From Hydractinia symbiolongicarpus (Eukaryota > Cnidaria > Hydrozoa > Anthoathecata > Hydractiniidae), in contig NC_079881.1 of the NCBI RefSeq assembly GCF_029227915.1, forward strand, positions 20,993,501 to 21,057,500: DNA of 64,000 bases, read 5' to 3'. The notes beneath the pieces were generated by a model. That model saw only the letters and a list, made by a program, of their open reading frames with translations. It was not told the DNA's origin and did no database searches. A program made the position numbers and the translations under genes. This document shows, piece by piece, positions 43,608 to 55,741 of this stretch (the first letter of the stretch is position 1; each line of letters begins with the position of its first letter).

Positions 43608-46328
43608 TTACAAAGAAGACGTGTCAGCACATGCAGTAAAGAAATCAGCGACCACTTGTTGGAAGGGTGATTCCACATCATGCATCTCTTTCTAAAAAAA
43701 CAAACAGATAAAAAATATAATTTAGCAAAACTAATTTCAATTTTTGGTTTTTGTCAGATAAAAAAGGGTCTTTTATTTTATGTTTGGTCCTGCTTTTGAA
43801 ATATCTAGCAGCTGTTTCATTTTAGAAAACATTTATGAAACTTTTTTTAGAAATCCAAGACCTTTGGACCGTTAAATTGTATCACCAATTCAAAAAGAAG
43901 AAATCTGATAATCGGTAAAAAAACAAAATTAATGTCCTTCAAGCCAAAAAATCGGATTGAAATTAAATGACGCTAATACAGTTGATGTAATTCGATGTGA
44001 AAATGACAACATTTTTTTAATTATATATGTTGTGTGGTGTTGATTTTAAACAAAAAAAAGCTTTGTTTTCAAATTGTAAAAAACTAAGAACTAAATGGTG
44101 AGACTAAAAAAGCGACTAAAAGTAAGAAACTTTCCTGAATAGCTTTCTCATTAACGTAAAAACGCTTGAGAGCGCTGTAAATTTTTGAAACTTACAGCAC
44201 TCTCTCAACAATGCGAACCTTTATTTGAAACTAAGAATATGATACAATTGTAAAGTATTCGTAAATTTAACGCAGCAGTTATTAAAAATCTCTACTCACT
44301 GCAGATGTGTGAAAAATTTTCATTTGCAACTGCGAAGCAAGATCTTCTCCCATTTCATTTGACACAACCTGACGATCTGTTAAATCACATTTGTTAGCTA
44401 CGAGAACACCTATTATAAAGATTAATATGTCTAATTAATAGCCCATGGACACAAACACTAAAAAACATTTACACTGTAGAATGACAGAGAAGCTAAAATG
44501 TCAATCGTTAAACTTGATTTCTCCGCAACAACAACAACAACAACAACAACAACGACTCTTATCCTCTTCATCATCACCGTCAACATCATACAGTGTTTCA
44601 TCACACACCCGTCTTGGGTAGAAAAGTCAAGGGTCTGATAATGTGAAGGTTGACGTCAACGGTAGTGTCCCCTATCGTCAATTTTAGCATATATTCCATC
44701 ACCAAGTCATTTCTGAACAATCTCTTAAAATGTTGCTAAACCCTTACCAAATAACTTTCCAGAATTAGCTGCTTCCACTTTCTTATGCCAACTTCTAATG
44801 TTATCATACGACGCCTGATTAGTGACATCGTAAACAAAGATCGCCATTTCCACGTTTTGTAACTAAAATGCAATTATATGTCATGTTATGCTTTGAAATT
44901 ACATGTCCCCAACATCGAGAAAAAAGTATAATAATATAGCATCATTGGTTTTATAGAGCAAGCCAGTAAATTTTTTTTCAGAGATTTAACGGAGAGTCCT
45001 TATCCACTTGCTAGAGCATTTTGGTATTTTCAAACAATGTGAAGGTCAATCTTCGAGAAACATTATTACTTATATTATTGTTGACCGTATCGCCAAATTC
45101 TCACAAGCTTTGCCTTTTAAGTAATCACACCGCTCACACATGTTTGCATGATCCTAGCTAACAACCCTGTAAATATATGTGCACACCAAAGAAAAAAGTT
45201 TTACTTACATGTGCATCAACAATATCTTGAAAAACATCTTTACCAGCTGTATCGTACAGAAACATTTCAACAGTGTGCGGTGTTTCGGGTATATTGACAC
45301 TTTTTACGACTAGATCAACACCAGTTGTCTAAATAGGGTGAATAATATTCACATATGGTTAAAAAAAAATAGTAGAGTAAAAGATTTAAGCTCCATTTAA
45401 ATTTTTTACTAACTTATTTTTCGGCTAAGCCATTGTGTTCCCGTACTACATAACTTTATACAAATATGTAAACTCAGTAGCAGTATTTGATTGCATCTGT
45501 ATACAATTAGGATTTACAATAACTAACTCTTTATTAATTATTACAAGAATTCGAAATCTTAAAGCCTTCAAGGGCTGTTTTATTTTGTCATAAGAAGAAA
45601 ACTTTTTATGGATTATATGATACACCTTTCTGCGACTGTAACTCCCAAATAGCTTTGTTTAATTTGTGTGATAGATTTAAATTAAATTTCAGTTTCAAAT
45701 GTTTCTCCAGTGCTTATTTATGTAGTGAAAAAGAAAACACTTGCCATTAAATATGTTTTCGGATACTGTGCGCCATCACTACAGTAAACTTGTGTTAAAG
45801 CACTTTTACCAACAGTTGAATCACCTAAAAGAGATCATTACACTTAAAAGCAAAAAATTCGTCTTGCCCTATGTTATAGTGGTGAACTAATTTATATGAA
45901 GAAAAGAGGAAAGAAATTGTGTAGGGGTTGACTACACCACATGCAATGCATAGTCAAAGCTTGAGAGCTATAAAAGATTAGTTTCATTATACAAACTGCA
46001 CTGTACAACATTGCCCATCTTTTCATAAAGAGGAATAACTTCAAATAGCGACTCAGTTTTGCAAAGGCAACTGGTCCGTAAATTATTATGTAAAAATTAT
46101 ATATAGTGGAGCTATGCGTTGAATACATGATGCATATTTACAAAATATATGCTTTTAATATCAAAATTAGCTACCCCAACCACTACCCCAATTGGGTCAC
46201 CCCATGTTTTTAATTAACCCTAAATAAATTTGTATGCTAAAACAGTTGGTTGACTACATCAAATGAGTGTTCTTACCACATATTACACACTTGCCACGAA
46301 AATTTAATTTTTTCTTTTCTTCTGGCAT
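43608..46328 (-). CDS. IFT27: Intraflagellar transport protein 27 (Rab-like small GTPase)
   Basis: Six coding exons on the minus strand: 46328-46277, 45824-45745, 45328-45209, 44862-44748, 44409-44300, 43691-43608. Joined, they give 186 residues, the usual length of IFT27/RABL4. It starts MPEEKKKLNFRGKCVIC and has the P-loop GDSTVGKS (18-25), the switch I region MTTGVDLVVKSV, DTAGKD (70-75, DxxG), NKCD (128-131) and TSA near the end. IFT27 pairs with IFT25 in the IFT-B complex, which carries cargo (including BBSome export) along cilia. All introns are GT-AG except the second, whose donor is GC (GCAAGT). The start is the first ATG of exon 1 and fits the family N-terminus. Phases agree across all junctions, so the gene looks intact. 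Confidence 0.95.
44526..44553 (+). repeat. (CAA)n microsatellite
   Basis: Short pure tract in an IFT27 intron. Confidence 0.9.
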
Positions 46329-46500
46329 AACTTTTTTTATACTTGATTCTTCTTATCAACACTAAAATTATTATTTAATAAATACTAAATCAAATGTGCA
46401 CAAAAATTACTTTGGCAGTTAAAAAGTTATGAATACCTTAAAAGCAAGGTTCATAGAAATTGATTGTTTTCAATCTTAAAATTAATGCTATACTGTTACA

Positions 46501-46852
46501 GTGGCGCCGTAGATTAGTGGTTATAGCTCTCGTACTCTGTGCTGGAGACCGGGGTTCGATTCCTCTTGGCGGCGATTCAACATGGGGGAGTGAATGTTAC
46601 CATAGCCCCAGGTTAACCCAAGCCATGTGAGGGAAATTGGGGAGAAGGCACACTGTGTGGGTCGTTAGATGTTGCCGGGAGTTGTCTAGTAGAGCACGGG
46701 CCCTAATTGGGTCTGCGTAGCTCAAAATGCACATTAAATACTCTAGGACTCTCCATCTAAGCCCTTCCTGGAAATAATAGACAGGGTATATCCCTCGATA
46801 TTTGTGAGGCTAGCCATGTAAAATATGCACATCTATCTATCTATCTTTAAGT
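46501..46852 (+). repeat. tRNA-derived SINE, family 2, copy 2
   Basis: The head TGGCGCCGTAGATTAGTGG (A box) with GGTTCGATTCC (perfect B box) shows a tRNA origin. The body is shared with 16115-16430. It ends in an (ATCT)n tail at about 46831-46848. It lies just upstream of IFT27, between it and the plus-strand gene at 48026. Confidence 0.92.
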
Positions 46853-48025
46853 GATGCTATACTGCTTGCATCTGCATCACTTGTATTATTTATTCACGGC
46901 CCTCCCAATTTCTAGGCATATGGACTGGTAAAGTGGTCTTCAAACAACAACAAAAATTCAGAATTAGCTCTACACTTCATCTAGGGCAAAGGAATTACAT
47001 TGCGGTTTCTTGTCCACCACAAGCATGTATTTGCGCACGCACGAAAAAGTTCATTATTTTTTGTAATTATAGCTGTAGCTACTTGCGTAGTAATCAACAA
47101 CAGTAAAAAAAATTGTTACCAAAACCAAAACTATATACTATAAAAAACCGTGCCATTAAATTATATACATGATTGTGTCATAGAAGTCATTTATTCTGTT
47201 TATGTTCCTCTTTTACGGATTTCTCGTAAATCGCCATCTAAATATTGTAGGAATACATCAGTTGCTGAAAAATAATTATCCTACGATTTCTTTTAGAACA
47301 GATATACTAAGGTGTGTGCAAAGGTGCTATAACTATAGATAGCTAGTTACCATATTCTTAAAAGTGAATCTACACTGGTTAAGATTGAATGTGTCTTCAG
47401 CAATTTGAGAAAACATTATTGACTAAAAATTATGTAGCTAAACTGAGTGAGAGTGGGTTAAAAATAAATAATAGCTAAGCCGATCTATGACGCTATATTT
47501 GGCTTAGCAAGAGGTTTATAGACGTTGTACAAAAGTTTGATGTCTTTGAAGAAAGCTTAGTAAACTACATTAGTAAACACATTAAAATTAGTTTCATCTT
47601 GTCTTGTTTTTCGTTACTCGGTCGCCATTTTTTAAAAGTTTATAAACAAACTAAAAGCTATTCCTTGGAAGTACTATTACCTTAACTACCAAGCATCCAT
47701 TCGTCAAAACAACATACGAATCAAGGCAAGCTTAAGTGTTCTTTTTACTACCTACATGTTTCTTGCCACGTTCTTTGGTTTATTTTTTTGTGGGTTCCAA
47801 TGAGTACAAGTTTACCATGTCTTATGACACGAAAAAAGAAAATTCCAGGCACAAAAACGTAGGTTAATTTTGTGTCTATCTTGCATGCAGAGATTAAATT
47901 TTGAGATTCTCAAGCTCAGGGCAAAAAAAGGATTCTGCCTTGGCTTTGACGGTCAGGTGGATAATTTTTTTCTTCTTTTCTTCTATTATACAGCCAAATA
48001 AGATATCATTATTTTGTTTTTCTAG
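46853..48025. other. Intergenic/intronic region between IFT27 and the 48-kb gene
   Basis: Expected to hold the promoter and first exon of the plus-strand gene. I did not find a convincing first exon or an RFX X-box. No repeat was recognised apart from the SINE at the left edge. Confidence 0.4.
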
Positions 48026-48602
48026 CTTTGATGCAGAGAAAGTTTTGGCAGATTTCACCCCAGGTTTATCAACTCAACCCTCATCATACAGAAGTACATA
48101 TTACTCAAAAAAGAAATGTTCTGCTCCAGTGGCTGGTAAAACGAAAAGAAATAACTCAAATAATGTTTGCTTTTTATATGAAAACCCACGTTTTATAAAT
48201 GAACCAATATGCTTTGCTAATTCAAAAGAGACTTCACCAAACCAAGCTATGTGGTGGCCGGATTCTGTACCAGTTGATCAAAAGCCCAACCCTGCTTATA
48301 AAAAAGACACTGTTAATAGATCAGATTATGCAATCTTTACCAATGCTCCTCCTGGCCTTACTCGATTTGGATGCAATAAAAACATGTTGAAAACAGCACA
48401 AGGTATTGTTCCAACTGGTAGTGACAAGCCTTTAATTGCAAAGGAGAAAATATCTTATGAGCATCAATTTGATTGTCGACAGAACAGAAGGGAGAGAGGG
48501 AAACTTCATGGCAGTTTTGTGTGGAAGCCTATTTCTGATCGCCATATTCAAGAAAGGATTAGACTTAGATTAAAACAGCAGAATAGTAATATTTTTGATT
48601 GA
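48026..48602 (+). CDS. Unrecognised conserved-looking protein, last exon
   Basis: A clear acceptor (TTTTGTTTTTCTAG) opens an exon that stays coding for about 191 residues to TGA at 48602. It includes FDAEKVLADFTPG, AMWWPDSVPVDQKPNPAY, PPGLTRFGCN, ANKQAKGIVPTGS-like QGIVPTGSDKPLIAKE and YEHQFDCRQNRRERGKLHGSFVWKP. Proline/tyrosine/tryptophan-rich short motifs and a basic end (RIRLRLKQQ) recall small ciliary or sperm microtubule-associated proteins, but I cannot name a family. The frame also stays open upstream to 47901 as low-complexity, probably intronic, sequence. ATTAAA at 48736 may be the polyadenylation signal. Its head-to-head position with IFT27 is compatible with a ciliary role. Confidence 0.6.
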
Positions 48603-49161
48603 TACTGTGTATAATAATTGTAATTATAATTTATATGTATATATATATATATTTTTTAAGATGGGGATTTTCCTAACTTTTTTGTCATTTGTTACAGTGT
48701 TTGTTTACTGATTTGGTAAACAACTTGTTATTGTTATTAAAGTGATATTGTCTTTAAAAGAAAATAGTAGTTTGCTGTATCTCAATTAAAATTAAGCGAC
48801 ACCATCGCATTCTACTCTCAAGCTAATGATTAAAAATAAATAGGGACCTTCAATGATTACTTTGGTATTTGTTCATTAAGATCAATTTTTGGTCCTTGGA
48901 CTAAAGTTTCAACTCCAATCAAGAATGAATTAATTTTAACTGATTTTAAATTTCCAGCAAATATGTATATTATATATCTTTGGACAGCAAATCACTTTGT
49001 AACAATATTATGATATTATGCTCAATGAGTGATTATAATGAATGAGATTAAATAATCTCCCAAAATAGTTCAATTTTTTAGCCGATTGTTAAAACGTCAC
49101 AAATAAAAAAACTGTAGACAAGTGAAAGTTTTATTGTAAAAACAAGTCTGAACCATAAGTT
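48603..49161. other. 3' flank of the 48-kb gene
   Basis: 3' untranslated region and intergenic sequence. Nothing else seen. Confidence 0.45.
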
Positions 49162-50541
49162 CCCAGCCGGCACAAGACGTCTTAAAGACGTCTTAAAATG
49201 TCTTTTTTAAATCTTCTGTTAGAAAACGCTATTAAGATGTCTTTAATGCATCTTCTTAAGAACGTCTCTCAAAAGACACCTTTTATACGTCTTTTGAAAG
49301 TAAATAAATTCGAATCTTGTAGTATACGCATTTTAGATGTCTTTTAGAAGATCTTCAAAAGACGTCTTTTAAAAGACATCTAAAAGTTATCTAAAATATA
49401 TCTTTTAAAAGACGTCTTTCTCTTCTTGCTATAATGCATCTAAAACGCGTCTTTTAATAGACGTCTTGTCCTATTTCTAAAAGTGGTCTAAAATGCGTCT
49501 TTCAAAAGACGTTCGTTTTTTATATAAAAAATTCGATTTAAAAAAACGGGGGTGTTCGCAAACTTAGATAGCATGTTTATTTTTTTCGGAAATCAATTTT
49601 TCACGAAATTGATGAAAGTGGTAATCGTCACTTTTAATTATTTTTAAAAACTAATGTATTTTAACGACCCTTAATAATACGATTTTTTCATTACATCGTA
49701 ATTTTGCTTTCCTGCACCTCCTGGCGGATATTCTTCGATGAAAATTAGCGGTATTTTAATGAAAGCATCAGAGAGATTTTAATTTTCGTCAGGATCTTCA
49801 CTACTACATTGATGGCGCAAGCCAATTTAAAAAGCAACAAAGACAAAGTTCCGCTGGAAGGCAAATTAATTTATAAAATTATAGTAGGTAAGTGTATTAG
49901 CTGATGTATTACGTTGTTACCCTTCTATGTATGGTGTGTTTTCTGACTACGTTTCTATGAAAGTTCTTTCTCTGGAAATAAGCTTTTTTTCTCTCTAGAT
50001 TCTGTCCACGAGCGTTTCAAAGAATGAGCAAGAAATGCGACGCATAATTGGGACCAACCTGCGAACGCTCCCAGTCAGAAGATCAGGGACATTGGTACCT
50101 TAAACGTATAAATTTCCAAAAAACAAAGGACAAAATACATTTAATATATCTCTTTTGTTTATTTCATATAATGCCTATTTTTTCTAAAAAGTTGAATAAA
50201 AAAAAACAAAAAAAACAAAAACCAAGGAAGACGTCTTATAGATAGATAAAAGATGTCTTTCTAAAGATGCATTTAAAAAGTTGCATTAAAGATGCATTAT
50301 AGTCGCTTCTACATCTATAAAAGGTCTAAAAGACATCGTAAAAGATTTCTTAAAAACGTCTAAAAGACGTCTTTGAAAAGACGTCTAAAAGAGACCTTTT
50401 GAAATGCATCTTTAAAAAGACCTCTTTTAGATGCTTAAAAAGATGCATAATAGACGGACAAATCAGCGCCAAAAAAGACGTCTTTTAGAAAAGCAGAAGA
50501 TGTCTAAAAGACGTCTTTTATAGCTCTTTGTGCCGGCTGGG
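49162..50541. mobile_element. 1.38-kb inverted-repeat element built of GACGTC palindromes
   Basis: Ends are CCCAGCCGGCACAA and its exact inverse TTGTGCCGGCTGGG. The outer 350 bp on each side are filled with variants of the self-complementary word AAAAGACGTCTTTT at irregular spacing, on both arms. The centre (49540-50220) is different. It contains ATGGCGCAAGCC (49812) opening about 28 codons to a strong donor (GTAAGTGT, about 49887). A good acceptor (TTTTTTTCTCTCTAG, about 49999) follows, so a short spliced exon pair may be carried inside. No transposase was found. A target duplication is not evident, and the superfamily is undetermined. Confidence 0.7.
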
Positions 50542-50745
50542 TTTTAAAGGGAAGGAAGGGACAATTGCCTAGTCCTGATCGTGCGCAAACAAGCCTAAGA
50601 TTAAAAACATTTTTGGGATAAACTAGGGCTGATGTTAACTGAATTTTGTCACGCTTCGTAGATTTATCCGCAATAGAAAAAGTTGTGAAACTTTGTAACT
50701 ATACGAAATGTAAATCACGCGAATATGAATTTTATTTTACCCTGA

Positions 50746-50838
50746 CAACCTCGTCCCCAGGCCTATTTTTCTCTTTCTAACACTCGGACGGCAAGCGGAT
50801 ATCAAAAAAGCGAAAAATTGCCCTGGGAACGAGGTTTG
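50746..50838. mobile_element. Tiny MITE (CAACCTCGTCCCCAGG ends)
   Basis: CAACCTCGTCCCCAGG at the left and CCTGGGAACGAGGTTTG at the right are inverted repeats with two mismatches around a 60-bp centre containing a second internal pair (TTTTTCTCTTT...GCGAAAAATT). Typical of very small non-autonomous DNA elements. Confidence 0.65.
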
Positions 50839-53800
50839 CACCCTGATTGTAGGTAAGGAAAACATAGTTCAGAGCTTAACAAAGAATTTACATCCTGAAT
50901 TATTTCTTTAAAAAAATTCGAATAGGGTTCTTTTAAGTTTTAGAAACTGCGAATAAAACCTGAAGCTGTTCGTATTTCTTGTTCTTATTTTTCGATCTAT
51001 AAAAATGTATTATTGCGTCACGTGAATATAAATCTATGTCAAAGTTAAAAACAAAATTCATTATTTTTTAAAAAATAACATTTTGACGAATTTTATAAAC
51101 GATGCAAGTTTTGCATCCGCAAAGTCCGCGAGATATTTGAAATATTATCCACCAAGTCGCATTTCCCAAATTTAATTCCAACATCAATTTTGTATTATAT
51201 AGCTATATATACTTTTAAATTCAAAATTTTTGCATTTTTAGAAAGGGCAGAAAAAAAAGGACTTTTAAAATGTTCTTCCTAGACTAAAAAATCTGTAAAA
51301 CATTGGCTTTTAAAGCACCATAACGGTTTTATCGTATTCTATTTGTGATTGATGAAATTTGCAGAATTTATTTTTGTGGTAGCCAACTTGCGGAACTTAA
51401 ATTAAAAAACTGAGTCTAAAACTGACAAAAACTTTCCCCGAAAATTTCTTCCTTCCTTTCAGGCTAGCACACAGTATTAGTATAGCGTTTACAACTACTT
51501 TTAAACCGGGTGCGAGATTAAATTTTTGTCTAGCTAGCTACCTCCAGTGCCCAGACACCTATAGAAGAATCACACATAACCATTTCAGTATATATAGCTT
51601 GGTAGCATTGTCACTCTTAAACTATTAGAAAGTGTGTTAGCTAGATGTGTAACCTTATATAATACATTTACTAATTTTCAGCAGCACCAGTAGCTACACA
51701 ATCCTGGTCAGAATATGTTGAGACAGGACAGCTAATTTTGAAGTTCGCCGACACTAGTATTTGCGTAAGCTATTTCTATATTGTGAACTTGTCAATGTTT
51801 AGAGTGGACTTAGGATTTGTTAAAGAATTGTCAGCATGGGTATTTTTGGAACTTTCGTGGCACCGGCGTGGATTGCGTGTTAGAGAATGTGACTGCGACT
51901 TTTTAACGCTGTCTGACTGTCCTACGTTTGTGCAAAAGTAGCAACTTTGCAGTCTGCCGGATGTAGCGCATTGACCGTTTGACACTTTCGTCCATATTTA
52001 AAAAATAAATATATATTCTTGGCACAAAATTATAGCTAGCTAGTTACAAATTTTGCAACCCATACCAATACTGCTTTGATACCTAATTCACATAGCTAGT
52101 TTTCTTGCATTCGAAACAAAGCTCAATTGATTCACCTACTGTATTTAATCTACTATCTCAAAAACTTTATTGTTTTTGCTTTTCTAGTACAGCCGTTTTG
52201 TTAGCACGGGTTGAATCCCACTTCTCCTATAATCCCCGACGGAATTGCTGTGGTTACCATCATAAAGTTCGTACTGTATATACATCCTTCGATCTTCAGC
52301 TTTATAGCAGTGTAAGTAGCATTCACAACTATTTGGAGTGCATACACGTTTGGAATTTCAATTACAAAACTGTTTGTCCTATTTTTGTTGTTCTACGGTT
52401 TTTACGTGTCATCAACTCTTTGCTTTTTTTAAACGCTTGCTGAATTTTTTATCTTAAAGGATAATGCTAACCAAATTTCGATACTTTTTGATAAAATAAT
52501 ACTGCATTTCTTATCATTCTCCGTCTCAGTGTGAACCCGTCTTTTATTTCTGTATAAGTAAGGTTAAAATGCATGTTAAAATGCCAATCCCTGCTGCCAG
52601 GCGGGGATTTATAGAGTAAATAGAGTAAATACGGTATTTGTGACTTAAAACACTAAACTCACTAAGCATGGTGGGGCTACATACAAAACTTTGGTTCATA
52701 AGTTGTGTCCTGACAATGCCACGTGACGAAGCCTCCCACACTTTTAGGACTTCCTCTCTCCTTGTCGCTGAAATTAATGATACAAAAGGCGCTGGAAACG
52801 GGGTTGGCCACGCTTTGGATGCCAACAACCATATTCTTGAAAAGGGACATTGGGGCGAGGTTGGTTTTCGTCTTACTCGCCGCAACATGGTAGAAATAGT
52901 CGCGCCGTTCATTCTTTTCTGACATCTACCCGATTCCAACACACGTGAAGAAGTAAGACATTTTTAATTCTCAAAAAATTAAACTTTCCTTTTTTCGGGA
53001 TTCTTCCTTGTTTTTTTCGAACAACTGTTTAATTGTATAGGGGCCAAAAAATTTGATTCCTAGAAGTCGTAATTTTGCTAAAAGCATTGTGCCAAGCTTG
53101 TACCGTGTTCCAACGAGTTGCTATATTATTTATTTAAACTTTAGATAACTCATGAAAGTGCATTCCATCAATATTTTTCTAAAGTATTCAGAAGATCCAC
53201 CTTTATTTTAAGAGATTGTCTTTCTAAGCCTAACATTTGCAGTAAAGGAACTCGCAATCATGGTATATAAATACTGTGATTGACTTGAAAAATCAGAAAC
53301 AGGGTCTACAAAATTAAAACTTTTACTTCACCCGTCATATGATTTGTACAGGGTGATATTTTGAGAAATGCAGAAATTGCAGGATCATGTTTTTAGTGGC
53401 GTTGTTCATAGTTCCTAAATCTCTTGTTCAAATTGACAGGTAAAATAATAGATGTACGCTATGGTCCATCCCTGTTTCCCACTTTGAGCGAAGTTATCTT
53501 TGAAATTAGCATATGGTTTAAATATAGTTTGGAATATTTGATAAAATATGTTACTAGTTACAATATAAAAATTTAAGTCGACTTCATTTACCTAAAGTCT
53601 ATGTTTTATTGTCTGTCAATTTTTCAGGGGTTTTCTGCACAAGAGTCCCATTAAAACGTAAACATTAAAACTTGTCTATGCAGTTGTTGTAAAGTTACAG
53701 AAACGTGATTATTTCTTCATAGAGCAATTTATTATTATTTTGCATCCCTAACTTGAAATAAACTTGTTAGTTACACATCCGCCAAAAGATCAACCTGTAG

Positions 53801-53857
53801 TATTATTCAAACCAAAATTGTGGCTATTTTAGTAACATTTATCATGTATATAATAAA
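50839..53857. other. About 3 kb without a recognised gene
   Basis: Open frames around 52544-52942 on both strands overlap each other; none has a known motif. A segment at 51698-51733 (ACAATCCTGGTCAGAATATG) resembles 36691-36720, indicating another dispersed repeat. The rest is AT-rich and unremarkable. Confidence 0.4.
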
Positions 53858-54778
53858 GGGACTACAAAACACACTCTTGACATTTGACTTCTGTCGAACT
53901 AATGGCCATAAACAACAAATTTTTGCAGTGAGGACAAAAACAACATCTAAAATTATCTAAGTATATTAAAGTTTGTTTTTATTAATTGCGCTATTGGTGC
54001 ACTTCTGTATATTCAAAAAAAATAATAAAGTTAGTTTCACCATATTAAAATGAAGTTTAAACAATGCAGTATTTTGTTCTTAAAGTGTCACAACGTGACT
54101 GTGATGTTTAAACAACACCGTATTTTGTTCTGCACGCTTCAACGCAATTGTATAAATTTTAAACAATCCCGTAGTTTGTTCTAAAATCATCAAAACAAAT
54201 TTGTCAAAACTTTTAAAAACATATCGTACGCAATTTACTTTAATCTTTTGTTTTTGACATCATATTGAAGTAATTATATATAAGTTTGTTTTACCTTTAG
54301 AAACAAGATACATTTATTTTTCACTACAGAAAAGTTTGTTTAAGTTCACATCATTATTTTAAATAGTTTGTTTAACTTTTTCATTAAAAACGAAGCACTT
54401 TGTATGGCTTTTGTTTAACAAAACAATGACTTTAAAACATTCTTAAAGCAAGTAACATCGCATTTTAAACAAATATAGTTTGAATCCACCCGAAGGCAGT
54501 TTTTCTCAAAAAAAATTTGCATAAAAAAAGCTTGTTGTTTGGACATTGTTAGATGGTTAGGAGTTGAAGAGCAATACTATCCTTGCAAGCGAGATAGTAA
54601 CAATCAAACTTGAATGGAATGACCCTTTCTTTGAAAATAGTAATTAATTTATCATATGTAATTGTTGTGAAGTAATAAGTATAATAATTTCTGTTTATTG
54701 CACACCTTCTTTCAGAGTGCGCAGGGATTGGGAGTAATGTCCATCTTGAAGATATCACTTAAACCGTTTTGTAGTCCC
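53858..54778. mobile_element. Terminal-inverted-repeat element, 921 bp
   Basis: GGGACTACAAAAC at the left end and GTTTTGTAGTCCC at the right are exact inverse copies, with AAA/TTT extending the pair outward by three bases. The interior has repeated TTTAAACAA...GTATTTTGTTCT words (54054-54200) and many TTTGTTTAA words, and no coding frame. A target duplication is not clear. Confidence 0.65.
54050..54190 (+). repeat. About 52-bp degenerate tandem repeat
   Basis: Three units start TTTAAACAATGCAGTATTTTG, TTTAAACAACACCGTATTTTG and TTTAAACAATCCCGTAGTTTG within the element above. They may be subterminal binding sites. Confidence 0.7.
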
Positions 54779-55741
54779 TTTAACTGTAATACACGTGTTC
54801 ACAGTTATTATGATATGTAGTAATACACGAAGTCTATGAGGGTATGAAAAAAATCTGCGGGAAGGCTACTGCGCAGAAATGGAAAAAACAACAACACGTT
54901 TGCCAGCCAACAGCAGTGGGTATTTTTTGGTAAAAGGGAAAGTTTTCAGTTGTAATATTGAAGATATGTCTTCTAAATTCATTTTAAGATGATTAGTACG
55001 GTGCAACTAGTTATAACTTAAATTGTATATAATATGTAATTTTTACTCAACTGTGAAAAGGTGTATTATTATGGAAAATCAGGATCTGATAAATATTTAA
55101 CTTAAACTTATCAGTTATTCTAACTCGTGTTAGCTATAATTAGCTATATCAATTGCTGACACAAATTCCAAGATGTTAACACAACCAGCTGAAAAATACA
55201 ATTTCTGTCACCAATTTTAAGTTGACATTAAAAGAAATTAAGCTATTAAAATTCCACTCTGTTTTATGAGAAAACTGACCACATAAACAAGATGTTATCC
55301 TCCAAATCATATGCCAGGAAATATAAATTTGAATCAATTATTTTGGCTTAGCATTTAGCACAATATAAAATACAAGCGTAAAGAAAGTATGTAACCAATA
55401 AGCTGTTAATCAATTGAAAAAATCTTTATAGAATGTAGGTATACAAATAAAACACTATAACTTTGTTTGCTATAATAAAAAGTGTCCCCATATAACCCTT
55501 TGAGATGTCATTTAATTTAAGAATTTACTATGTTTCCTTGTAAGCAAAAAGTACATCGAATCCTCCAGACATGTTTTTAAAGGTATTGTGTTAGTCAACT
55601 CAAAAAGTATGGCATTCTGCATACACCATGAAATTTATGCACCATATTGTGTTTATCTGGACTATTACGCTTTCAGAGGAGACATTTTGATTTTTTTTTA
55701 TCTTCACGTATAGGTTGGTATATCTGGAGTTGCAACACAAG
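54779..55741. other. Upstream region of RPL13A
   Basis: AT-rich, no gene. A splice-acceptor-like TTTTTATCTTCACGTATAG ends at 55713, 28 bp before the RPL13A start, so a non-coding 5' exon or a spliced-leader addition site is implied. No upstream exon could be identified. Confidence 0.45.

Noticed and set aside
47901-48025. N-terminal extension of the 48-kb gene (MRFSSSG...)
   Set aside because: The extension is low-complexity, rich in F/S/I, and lies upstream of a strong splice acceptor. It is more likely intron.
52544-52942. Protein-coding gene near 52.5-52.9 kb
   Set aside because: Three frames on two strands are open over the same bases, none with a known motif or splice context. Probably GC-richer repeat sequence.
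55715-55741. Nine-residue N-terminal extension of RPL13A
   Set aside because: It would require a TTG start. The ATG at 55742 matches the invariant MAFEKV-type N-terminus of the family.
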